Origin: Venturia oleaginea
Lineage: Eukaryota > Ascomycota > Dothideomycetes > Venturiales > Venturiaceae
Length of the DNA: 64,000 nt
Direction of reading: 5' to 3'
Assembly: GCA_013176395.1 (NCBI GenBank)
Contig: JABMLP010000003.1
Coordinates: 1,178,001 to 1,242,000, forward strand
The stretch's first letter is position 1. The number at the start of each line of letters is the position of its first letter. The position numbers and the translations under genes were made by a program. Positions 53,647 to 64,000 of this stretch are shown piece after piece. The notes beneath the pieces were generated by a model. It was not told the DNA's origin. It worked only from the letters and a program-made list of their open reading frames with translations, and searched no databases.

Positions 53647-54614
53647 ATGGAAACATTATCAGGTGAGTCTTTCCAATTCCAGTATGAAGACCATACTGAT
53701 TTCGAGTAGGGTCTGAATTCGATAGGCTTTTCAGATACAAGAATATGAATGCTTACATCAAAACCTCGATGATTGGGTTGCCGGGTAAGTCAACATCTCG
53801 GCGGAGGGCCTCCATTTCAATTGTCAGGATTTTGCCGCCATCAAACTCGTGTTGAAGGGGTTCTAAAAGATCTGACCGTTTTGGAACCCCGCTGAAGACG
53901 GGAATATACTAACAATGTTGCAGACACTATGCCAAGAGGCCACGGTCCGGGGGGGCACAAAAAGAAGAGAAGGCAGAAGAAATTCTGGCAAAGGGTGGCA
54001 GAGAAGAGGGGGACGGCAAAATCGGAAAACAACAGAAGCGCAGACACATCATCTTGGACCGACGAGTCTAGCTCAAGCTCCGACGGCGACGAAAAGACAA
54101 TCGCAAGCTCACCCAGCAATCGTGACCTATCTAACATCTGGAGTGCAGGCACTGATAACGTGCGAGCCATGCAACAGGCTGAAATTCTCGGAATGGCCAA
54201 CAACGGCACTGACGACGTCGATACAGCCTCCGAGACCATAGCAGAAGAATCTTTTCGTAAGTGATTAACATAGACTCTAATCAATATTTCACTAACAGCA
54301 CTACAGCCGACCAATGCGAGCCAACACTCGAAAAGATGAAGATCATCGAGGATGCCCACCTCTACTTCGGCCCCTGCGACTTCTGCGGTGACCATTGCCC
54401 ATGCGAAGAGATGTTTCCCGACTGTCGCTTTCCAAATACGGCTTGCGATTGCTCTTCTTGCATTGAAGTAGTCCGTCCCTCAACAAAGCCACCAACGCGG
54501 CCAGTAAGACGTCAGTCAACGAAGCCACCAGCAAAATCAACCGCAGCTCCTTTGCCCACAGCATTGAACCCCAAGGCGCCTCTGTTTCTCTATTTCGGAG
54601 AGCGTAAGGGATAG
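53647..54614 (+). CDS. Unknown 243-aa protein with Cys-rich C-terminal module
   Basis: Four exons: 53647-53662, 53710-53784, 53924-54256 and 54307-54614. Introns 47, 139 and 50 bp with GTGAGT, GTAAGT and GTAAGT donors; the second has a perfect ATACTAACA branch site. 732 nt, phases consistent. After a short N-terminus (SEFDRLFRYKNMNAYIK) comes a basic stretch (GGHKKKRRQKKFWQRV), a Ser/Asp-rich linker, and a compact Cys cluster: CDFCGDHCPCEEMF, DCRFPN, then CDCSSC, likely zinc-binding. A Thr/Pro/Lys-rich segment with repeated STKPPT/STKPPA ends the protein. No family recognised; it resembles other orphan Cys-rich ascomycete proteins in texture only. Confidence 0.7.
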
Positions 54615-55356
54615 ATGACATTCAATTAGCAGAAAGGGTGGTAACGGAATCATGGGTATCGATATTCAAAAGCTTGACTTGACATCATTGGTGAAGGCTG
54701 GAAAACAAATCGGCTGGAAGTTGCGAGGAGATTTCGTTGTACGAGATGCTGAAAAGAATGCTAAATTGAACATCCCCAAATTAGTCTTGGGTTTATAGAA
54801 AGTCACAGGCAGGCAGATTTGAGGTAGGTAGGAGTTACTTCTGAATAAGCAAGACATTGCTTTCCCGAGGAACATACAATCGCTTTCTAAATTTGCCGCT
54901 GTGACTGTTACGTGATGCTGTTGCCAATCGTAGTCGTCGAGAGACCGTCTTCCAGTGGATAACCTTATATACATGTTTGATTAGGCTGTGGGGTTTAAAT
55001 GCAGCAGTTGCGTGATTTTTGTTGTAAAGTTGTCGTCGAAATGTTTTAGAGATAGGAGACGCCAAGAATCGTGCCGAGATCGATTGCCGAACCTTAATTC
55101 GGATCTCGCGAGGCGCACGTGATAGCCTCACGTTCAGCCTTCATGTTCGAACAGATATCGTATATCTAATTAAGCATTTGGAGATAGTGGTTGAGGGAAA
55201 GAAGGGAGGATGGAGGGGACAGCTGGTCTTTATTTACATTGAGCAAGGCGAAGTGGGACGCGATGGATTTGTAATTTATCACGTGTCGGCTGTCTGGTGA
55301 ATTCCACCTGACCGGGCATAGCTGCTGATTAAGAGCGGCCAAAACCGAGTAGGATA

Positions 55357-55393
<37 letters not shown>

Positions 55394-56022
55394 TATATCT
55401 AACTATATCTAACTGTTAGGACTAAGCCTTTCATCCTTCCTTGTATATACGGTGCACTTCTGTCCGCAATTCTCGGTCCGATGAATGGACTGTGGACGGA
55501 AAAAATGCTATGCAAAATGCTATGATGCAAAATCAAACTCCGAGTCTCTGCGTCGTTGGGCTCATGAGATATAAACAAATGTAGTCAGCTCAGCACTGAG
55601 TTAATGGCCTGATGTAGCTTGCCAATTCTTCCGACTGAAAAAATTATAACTCTTCGCTAATGAAGAATAATCAATTGAACAAGGTTACACTCCAACGAGT
55701 CAAATCCTTGGTCTTTCCACAGAAAGAAGAGCAAAAACGAACAGCCCGTAGACTTTACACTTTTCCGATGCCGGCAATTGAACCCAGGCTGAGCAAACTT
55801 CATTGCGGATGGATTCTGGGAGATAATTAACTTATGATTTCTTCTGATTTTGTGCCGGGATAAGACCACCAGCAGAAGCGATTCCCTAAGAGATCTGGGG
55901 ACTGTCGAATCATTTGAGCTCAAAGTCCTGGGAGGCCTCAAGTCGATCAGAGGGCACGGATTCCTTCACCTCCGGCATGCCAAAATATTTATGCTCTCCC
56001 CAAAACAACATTAGCGGTTGAC
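54615..56022. other. Intergenic region, no gene recognised
   Basis: 1.4 kb, A/T-rich in parts, containing the AATC microsatellite. The right end is the MTG2 promoter. Confidence 0.4.
55357..55392. repeat. AATC microsatellite, nine units
   Basis: Perfect tetranucleotide repeat, 36 bp. Confidence 0.95.
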
Positions 56023-57753
56023 ATGTCCCACGCAACAAGCTCTCTCTTTAAGACCACCCTAACGCCATTTCTCTACCCATTTACAAACGCTGAACTTCTC
56101 TCAGCAACTCAATTCGCGCAACGAATTAACCAGTCTCGTCGTCGAACAACATGTCTCCGTCGAAGCAGTACCACGACCATATCACGCCACGACCCCTTGC
56201 CGCTAGATGAAGCGCGCTCGCAACATCTCAATCCGCCACCGGAGTCATACTCCCTCACTCCTTTTACGGATAATTGTACCGTCACGCTACATACAGGATC
56301 TGGCGGCCATGGATGCGTATCCTTCCTGCGCGAGAAGTTTATAGCCCATGGTCCACCCAATGGCGGTGATGGAGGGAGTGGAGGAAATATCTACATACAG
56401 GCCGTACGCGGGGAGACCTCATTACATAAGATCGCCCGTCGACGAGAAGTAAAAGCAGGACGAGGCAAGAATGGACAAGGTTCAGACATTGGAGGAAAGC
56501 GAGGGGAAGACATACTTCTCCAAGTTCCTGTTGGAACAGTGGTACGAGAAATAGGACGAATGGATCCCCTGACAGTTGAAGAGCAAGATTTCTGGGAAGA
56601 AGTATCACATAAGCGGAAGAAAAACGTAATAGGCGACGAGGAAGATGAGGGCACAATGGTCAATGCAACAATACCTGGTATGCGACGACGAGAAAAGTGG
56701 TTACTCTTTCCCTCCGCGGATCCCTCTATCGTTCTCCGCCACGGTCTTCCCGAACTCCCAAAGCCTAGAAGGTCGAATCTAGCAGCAGCATGTCCCTCTT
56801 CGCCGATTCATCTAGATTTAGATACCCACATGGAAAACCCCATCATCCTCGCTGCCGGCGCAATGGGAGGCCTAGGAAACCCCCATTTTCTCTCAAAGGA
56901 CTTTCCCAGACCAAGATTCGCTACAAAGGGGGACACGGGCATGAAACTAATGCTACACATGGAGCTAAAACTTCTCGCCGATGTTGGCTTGGTCGGTCTG
57001 CCTAACGCCGGGAAATCAACTCTCCTTAGGAGTATCTCCAATTCTAGAGCAAGAGTGGGAAACTGGGCCTTCACAACTCTCCAACCGAACATCGGCACGA
57101 TAGTCCTAGACGACTACAAAGGCCGTTCAAAACTCGAATCTCTCGCTCGGAAATCGAATCGCACACGTTTTACTATCGCAGATATACCAGGTGTAATCGA
57201 AGACGCACATCTCGACAAAGGGCTCGGTCTTTCCTTCCTCCGCCACATCGAACGCGCCGCCATCCTCGCATTCGTAGTCGATCTCTCAGCCGGTCCCGCC
57301 GTCCCCGCTCTCAAAGCGCTGTGGAAAGAAGTAGGCGAATACGAAAACATACGCGCGCAGGAACTGGTAGAACAAATGGAGAAAAGGACATTAATGGCGT
57401 ATCAACCATTCAACTCCCAATCTCAAGATTCGGAATTAGTGGATCCGTTTGAAGATCAGAATACAGATCCGATGTTGATTGAGGCGCCGAGGAAACTGCC
57501 GCCGCTTGTTTTGCCACCTGTATCTGCGAAGCCGTGGTTTGTGGTTGCTACGAAGGCGGATTTGCCAGGGACGCGAGAGAATTTCGAGGATTTGGTGGGG
57601 TATATTGATGCGTTGGCGAGGGGAAAGGAGAAACATCCTAGCGGGAAGAAGAATGGGTGGAAGAGGGATGTTAGGTGTGTGCCGATTAGTGCTATCAAAG
57701 GACAAGGCGTGGAACAGATTCCGAATTTGGTGTTAGATTTGTTGGATGGTTAG
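56023..57753 (+). CDS. mtg2: Obg-family mitochondrial GTPase
   Basis: 576 aa, intronless. Obg/CgtA-type GTPase; the mitochondrial members (Mtg2) assist maturation of the large mitoribosomal subunit on the matrix side of the inner membrane. The basic, Ser/Arg-rich, acid-poor N-terminus (residues 1-55) suits a mitochondrial presequence. Obg fold: GGHGCVSFLREKFI, GGDGGSGGNIYI and GRGKNGQGSDIGGKRGED. It is split by an acidic insert of about 80 residues (DEEDEG), then AAGAMGGLGNPHFLS. G domain: G1 GLPNAGKST near 325; FTTLQPNIG (G2); DIPGVIEDAHLDKGLG (G3) near 387; G4 as TKAD near 510 in place of NKxD, common in fungal homologues. Length fits the family. Convergent with the zinc-finger gene, 253 bp away. 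Confidence 0.95.
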   Translation: MSHATSSLFKTTLTPFLYPFTNAELLSATQFAQRINQSRRRTTCLRRSSTTTISRHDPLPLDEARSQHLNPPPESYSLTPFTDNCTVTLHTGSGGHGCVSFLREKFIAHGPPNGGDGGSGGNIYIQAVRGETSLHKIARRREVKAGRGKNGQGSDIGGKRGEDILLQVPVGTVVREIGRMDPLTVEEQDFWEEVSHKRKKNVIGDEEDEGTMVNATIPGMRRREKWLLFPSADPSIVLRHGLPELPKPRRSNLAAACPSSPIHLDLDTHMENPIILAAGAMGGLGNPHFLSKDFPRPRFATKGDTGMKLMLHMELKLLADVGLVGLPNAGKSTLLRSISNSRARVGNWAFTTLQPNIGTIVLDDYKGRSKLESLARKSNRTRFTIADIPGVIEDAHLDKGLGLSFLRHIERAAILAFVVDLSAGPAVPALKALWKEVGEYENIRAQELVEQMEKRTLMAYQPFNSQSQDSELVDPFEDQNTDPMLIEAPRKLPPLVLPPVSAKPWFVVATKADLPGTRENFEDLVGYIDALARGKEKHPSGKKNGWKRDVRCVPISAIKGQGVEQIPNLVLDLLDG

Positions 57754-58006
57754 CTCGCCTTGTTCATATGACCTCATCATCGGTGTAAACATATCATCGA
57801 TGTATACCAAATGTACTAATACCCAGATATTGTTTATGTTGATCAAGATATACATGATTTACCATCCCGTGGTCTTAGAAAGCAGTTCCTCCCCCAGAAT
57901 ACAACGACAGCGAGATGTATTAGTTGCTGTGCAAAGCATACAAATCAACACGACCAAGAACCCAAACCGCCATCCCCATCTCCATGTCCCACCCACCTCT
58001 CGACTT

Positions 58007-59655
58007 TCACTTCACAACACCACCAATAACAACCTCCGTCTTCTCCCCTCCCGTAGCCTTAGGAGACGCAACTTTCCTGGCTCTCGCAGCAGGCAACCTA
58101 CGATTCCTCTTTTCACCAGATCCTCCCTCGGCAAGTTTCTGTTCGTCCATAGTTCGACTCCTCCTCCTCCTGCTGACCTTCCTCTCTCCCTGATTTTGAA
58201 CCCGAACTAGAGGCTGACGATCGGCGTGCTTTGAAGCCATGGAACCACCACCATTAACCAATCCACCATTCCTAGCCAACTCACTATCCCTAGTCGGACT
58301 GGAAGCCGGAGCACGAGGCGTCTTGGGCCTAGCAGCTTGCACAATGGTAGACCTAGGTTTAATAGAAGCCCTAGTCTCAGCAGCGAGAACGGCAAGTCTA
58401 GCTTGCAACTCCGCAATCTCGGCGATCTGTGAATTGTTTGTTGATGTAGGAGAGCTCTTAATGATAGACTCGTCCTTGGCTTGTACAAGCGTTTCTTGCG
58501 CTTTAGTGGCTTTGTGCTCTTTGAAGTATTGTTTGAAAATTGGGGCGGGGCGGAGCGAGATTTTACACACCATTTTCTCAACGACGGGTTTTGACTCTTC
58601 TTTTTTATGGAAGCTGGGAGAGGGTGGGCTTGGTTGGAGGGGTGGTGTTGACATGCGTGGGAGGGATTCACCGGCAGGGACGAAGCGGCCTTTACGGTTT
58701 GGCGTTGGGAGTCTGGGGAAAGCGTAAGATGATATTTCTGGGGTGTTTTCGGGAACTTTGGGAGCTTGTTCGGGGCCGGAGTCTTCGTCGTCGTCGTCGT
58801 CGAAGGAGAGAGGAGGTCGATTGTTGATGGGGCTGGGGCTGGGCTAGGCGGTGCACTCTGAACGACAACATTTGCTGCGGGAAAAGCAAAAGTCCGGCGA
58901 CGACGTGAAGCTTCAGCCAGAGTAGCATCAGAATCATCACTTCCGCTTTCGGAATTAGAGTCATCATTGGCTTGGTTGAGGATACTTTGGAGTACGTCAG
59001 GATGGGGTCGAATTGGCCTCTGCATGTTGCGTATGCGCATCTTCTCCTTGTGCCATTCAGGGACGTTGCGGAAACCAATTAATCGCAGTGTCATGTGATC
59101 GGGCATCTCGTGTTTGTAGCGGCACCCTTGTTGCATGTAGTCGCATTCACCATGGCGGATCCAATAGGTGCAGTATTCCTTGCGATCGGAGTCGGTGGGA
59201 CTGCGTGGAAATGCAGATGGATGTTCGGGGTATGAGTTTCGCATCATGGCAGCTACGTCCTAGTTGATCTGTTAGTACATGCGATGAAAGCTGGAAGTGC
59301 ATCGATTTACCAAGCCAAAAGTCTCGCGACAAGGCAATCCGCTGCCTGTATGGTCATGAACCGAGGCCATGAACGCTGGAGCCAAGATCTCTTGTGGAGA
59401 ACATGGTCGAACAGACTGCTCGGTACTGAGAGAACGACGCGCGGGAAACGCAGTTGGGATAGCAGTCTTGAGCTCCATCTTCAACGCGTGTCCTTTGGCC
59501 TTCAATTTAGTATCCAGTTTGAACACCACAGCGGTTGACGAATCTACTCGCGGATCGCTAATTATCAAAGGGACACACTGTCCATTGTCGGTCTCCAGCC
59601 AATATGGCTGACGCCAGCTTGCAGGACAGGCTTCGGAGGTGGCTGTACGAGACAT
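58007..59655 (-). CDS. CCCH zinc-finger protein
   Basis: Exon 1 is 59655-59311 (start MSRTATSEACPASWRQPYW). A 51-bp intron with GTAAAT donor, TACTAACAG branch site and TAG acceptor leads to exon 2 from 59259. One CCCH finger follows (YCTYWIRHGECDYMQQGCRY, then KHEMPD), usually an RNA-binding module. Then come a Ser/Asp-rich stretch and a Pro-rich region. Near 58830-58845 the reading frame must change: the acidic block FDDDDDEDSGPEQAP, GRFVPAGESLPRM and the C-terminal coiled-coil part (EIAELQARLAVLAAETRAS) lie in another frame, ending at 58007. A 26-bp gap there is too short for a normal intron, so a one-base indel, a sequencing error or an unseen intron is possible. Function is inferred only from the finger. 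Confidence 0.75.
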
Positions 59656-61126
59656 GGTATCTGTTGAAAGATGGTGTATATCTGCAAAGTCGCTGAGTAA
59701 GGAATATGAGACAGGTAGGTTTACGTTCAAGTTGGTAAATTGACTGTTGGAACTTGAATATTGCTGGCCTGAGAGAAGTATACTGCTTGGTGATGGGATA
59801 TGACAGCGGAGAGTATATATGTCGCCGTACAACAACAAACAGACGCTGGTGTGCAAGCGTAATTGCATAGTCCAACTTACTCTCAGCGCATCTCCATGGC
59901 TAGCTTGCCTTAATTTTCTTTGATGATTGCGGTGAGAAAACGAGCAGGTTCTAACAGCAAACGACGTGTATGCCATCGGAAGACTGCGTTGAAACCATCG
60001 TAGCGATTTTCAGCTATCCGATCTGTATGCAATCATCCAGATCAATGAGCGGAAGCGACAAGATTTCTTTGTGGCAAAGAAACAAACGGACTTCAAAGGA
60101 TGGTGCAAAGAAGCCCGTTGTGGCGATGGAAGACTTCCTTCAATATCGTTCCGATGAAGCTTGACACAATCTTGAACTACATTAAAATGATATGCTGGCC
60201 GCGGGAGTGGCGTTCTATCCCGAGATGTGTGTAACCTGTACTTAGGATAGCCGCAAACGTGTCGGTGAGTCCTTCTTGTGCCTGGGGGAGATCTATTACG
60301 AGTTTGGTGCTTGGAGCTCGATGAAGTCGATATTGCTATTGCATCTATCAGCGATCCTATTGCAGACCGAAGGGTGCTCACCCACCCGTATTCATTCGCC
60401 CAGCTCTTCAATTGCACCTTTTCCTGTCTGTTACACAAACCCTTGCTCGCTGATGGTGATGGTGGGTGGCTGACCCTCTAATTATAGGAGATACCCCGCT
60501 GGACGATCATCGCTCGTGAGATTCAGAGGGTGGTTTGATCTCGAGGACTTACGTTCGGGACCATCCGGATCTCCTATGAACAATGCCCCATCTGTAAACA
60601 TCTGTGTTTTCTGTGCGCGATACTCATTAGCTTTGAGACATGTCTTCTTGATCCCCCACAATCCTGTCAGCATAGCCACTGTATCAAGCACCTCTGCCTC
60701 TGCCTCTGCCTCTGCCTCTGCCTCTGCCTCTGCCTCTGCCTCTGCCTCTGCCTCTGCCTCTGCCTCTGCCTCTGCCTCTGCTTCCGCTTCCGCTTCCGCT
60801 TCCGCTTCTGCTTCTGCCTCTGCCTCTGTCTCGATCCCATTAGCCGCACCAACTGAAGTCAGCCTGGCTGAGCTCTTGCCAGCAGGGTGCCTCCTACCTT
60901 GCCATATATTCTTTTCTTCGCGCGACTTCCTCACTTCAGTCTTCGCGCAATCCGCCTCAGCTGTTCTCGCTGCTCTCTCCAATCTTCTCCCACGACAATC
61001 CTTCACCCCCCACCTTCTAACGCCGAGAACAGCTCACACGCTCACACATCCTCCTTTTTCTTCCGTACGACATACTCCCTAGCTTAAAGACTGCATAGCG
61101 AGCACAGCCCCGCTTCCTAAATCACC
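59656..61126. other. Divergent promoter region with microsatellite
   Basis: 1.47 kb between the zinc-finger start (minus) and the CaM-kinase start (plus). No supported gene. Confidence 0.4.
60690..60831. repeat. Hexanucleotide microsatellite (CCTCTG)n with variant units
   Basis: About 23 units of CTCTGC/TCTGCC, shading into TTCCGC and TTCTGC variants at the right end. It creates open frames on both strands (Ser-Ala and Glu-Ala repeats) that I do not treat as genes. It lies 300-440 bp upstream of the CaM-kinase ATG. Confidence 0.9.
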
Positions 61127-62613
<1,487 letters not shown>

Positions 62614-63216
62614 GGTCCCTCAATTTGATTTGCAAGAGAAAAGATTATGATTTATCTTGGTTGACGCTGGATGGCGTATGGAATTGGCAGGATCGATATA
62701 TTATGGATTAATCACCCGTGGCCTACTAGCGATGAACATGGCAGTGAGGGTTCCTTTGCTTGCTTGGGTAGGTTTCCCTCAATAATCCTCGTAGTCATGA
62801 TGGAATATTTGTTTAGCAAGGTCTGGTCTGTTCGGTAGATAACCCCCTTTGGCTCCTAGGAAAACATGCTGCACTATTTTCAGAACTGTCTCACTGTCGA
62901 TGTCATGGCTTATACCGTCTTTTAATATGCATGGTGATTATATGATATATAAACGACGAGCATTCAATGTCTGGAGCCAGAATGTCTGCCAGTTGGAAGT
63001 TTGCTCGCCAGAACAAGGTTCTTGGCGTTGCGCATGACTAGCGCCCAACTTCGCGGTCCTGGGCAGGAACCACCACGGCTGGAGAGAGGCAGAGTCGCAG
63101 ACCCAACGATCAGAGACGGACCCATCGCGAAAACCCCAAGACAAAAAATATAATTTCCCATTGGGCAACGCGACTTCTAGCAACGAGAAAGTGCATGCGA
63201 CTGCACTGCTGCTGAA
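62614..63216. other. Intergenic region
   Basis: Contains the 3' UTR of the CaM kinase and the promoter of the bromodomain gene; no further gene seen. Confidence 0.4.
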
Positions 63217-64000
63217 ATGGAGGGCGCATCCAAGCGACGAGCCACGCTGTCAAACGGCGACCAACCTCCAGCGAAGAGGGTCAAGGTAAGTCATTGCATC
63301 TGTCATTGTTGATTGTTGTATTGTATTGCTCGAGATGCGCATTGGAAATGGGCACCGCACGCAAAGTCTTACGGGCGACAACCTGGACAAACACCACCAC
63401 CAGAAAGCGGTCGAGCTCCCCCCGAAAGACTACCTATTCATCACCGCACACTCCCGCAACAAGATACTGTCCCTCACTAGCCTCTGCACGCGATGAAGAC
63501 CAGAAATAAACAGCTGGCAGCACTGGAAACCCATGGCTAACCACTCTTCACCTCTCTACAGGGCGCACCCCATGCTCCTCCAGAAACCCCCGAGACAACG
63601 ACGGAAGTTGGATTGAAGTTCCTAGAGAACTTGAAGAATGCAAAGGACAAAACGTACGTCTCATTCGGGGTGCAGTATCCCGGCGCAGGACTTCTTGTAC
63701 CTCCAATATAGTTCAGTGCTAAAGTCTACACAGCGGACGCCCAATAGCCACCGAGTTCCTCAGACTTCCCGACCGAGTAAATGCGACCCCTTCCATAGCA
63801 AAGACACGCGCTTACCTCTCTACCCCTTCTAGAATCTATATCCCCAATACTACAACGAAATACGGTTACCGATAGCCTTGGACACAATCGAGGTAAGTCT
63901 CATAGTTGACCACCAACGGACTACTGGTGCACCAAAGAACAAGCACACTGGGACATTTGCTGTAGGCAATTACAGAGGACAAAAAGCTGACAGTTGTTTG
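63217..64000 (+). CDS. Bromodomain protein, RSC/polybromo-like, 5' part (continues beyond window)
   Basis: Exons 63217-63285 (MEGASKRRATLSNGDQPPAK), 63562-63653, 63734-63776, 63833-63892 and 63966 onward. Introns have GTAAGT, GTACGT, GTAAAT and GTAAGT donors, phases consistent. After a short basic N-terminus the protein enters a bromodomain: GLKFLENLKNAKD, then FLRLPDR and NLYPQYYNEIRLPIALDTIE, matching the start and the YPxYY...I-x-x-PI-x-L-x-x-I pattern. Tandem bromodomain proteins of the RSC chromatin-remodelling complex (Rsc4-like) begin this way. The acetyl-lysine-binding Asn and later domains lie outside the window, so the exact subunit is not certain. Confidence 0.8.

Noticed and set aside
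53051..55392. Tandem repeats considered as CRISPR-like arrays
   Set aside because: Simple repeats without spacers in a eukaryotic nuclear sequence.
55740..55800. tRNA-like T-arm sequence (GGGTTCAATTGCC) on the minus strand
   Set aside because: The T-stem does not pair properly and no anticodon or D-arm could be folded; not called as a tRNA.
60482..61082. Glu-Ala and Ser-Ala repeat ORFs on opposite strands
   Set aside because: Both are produced by the hexanucleotide microsatellite.

Overview
This is nuclear DNA of a filamentous ascomycete (Pezizomycotina). Evidence: short 41-60 bp introns with GTRAGT-like donors, CTAAC/CTGAC branch sites and YAG acceptors; Obg-type mitochondrial GTPase, AMP deaminase, aquaglyceroporin and CaM-kinase genes of fungal type; HET-domain and NLR genes; an oxylipin (Ppo/linoleate diol synthase-like) oxygenase; and pogo/Fot1, hAT, LINE and Copia-type mobile DNA. 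A leotiomycete is my guess, but I cannot fix the class from sequence alone.

Layout. 0-0.4 kb: 3' end of a tyrosine-recombinase element. 1.2-10.1 kb: ordinary genes, all on the minus strand (AMP deaminase, an unknown 401-aa protein, and two small multi-exon genes that only appear after splicing). 11.5-17.7 kb: a dead pogo copy and a dead LINE. 17.7-20.9 kb: a decayed gene, an intact five-exon aquaglyceroporin and a fragment of a sugar kinase. 21.5-31.1 kb: a transposon nest. One hAT element carries two pogo copies in opposite orientation, the left one with an intact transposase; a 5'-truncated second hAT and a Copia pol tail follow. 31.4-44.8 kb: accessory genes, namely a Cys-rich DUF3716-like protein, an unknown protein, a HET-domain gene, an NLR (alpha/beta-hydrolase, NB-ARC, TPR) and a fatty-acid dioxygenase/P450-like gene. 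A 1.6-kb inverted repeat with LTR-like arms lies between the HET and NLR genes. 44.9-52.2 kb: four more pogo-type elements, one with a solo LTR in its terminal repeat. 53.6-64 kb: ordinary genes again (Cys-rich unknown, MTG2, CCCH zinc finger, CaM kinase, start of a bromodomain protein).

The picture is a gene-poor, transposon-rich accessory island holding cell-death/allorecognition-type genes between two blocks of conserved genes. Several accessory ORFs carry single in-frame stops or frameshifts, some compatible with C-to-T (RIP-like) mutation. No clearly new multi-gene system is proven. The strongest unusual structures are the double-pogo hAT nest, the inverted LTR-like pair between HET and NLR, and the pogo lineages that share TA-ACGT termini and a C-terminal zinc knuckle. 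Exon models below were built by hand; total lengths and splice phases were checked to be multiples of three where stated.
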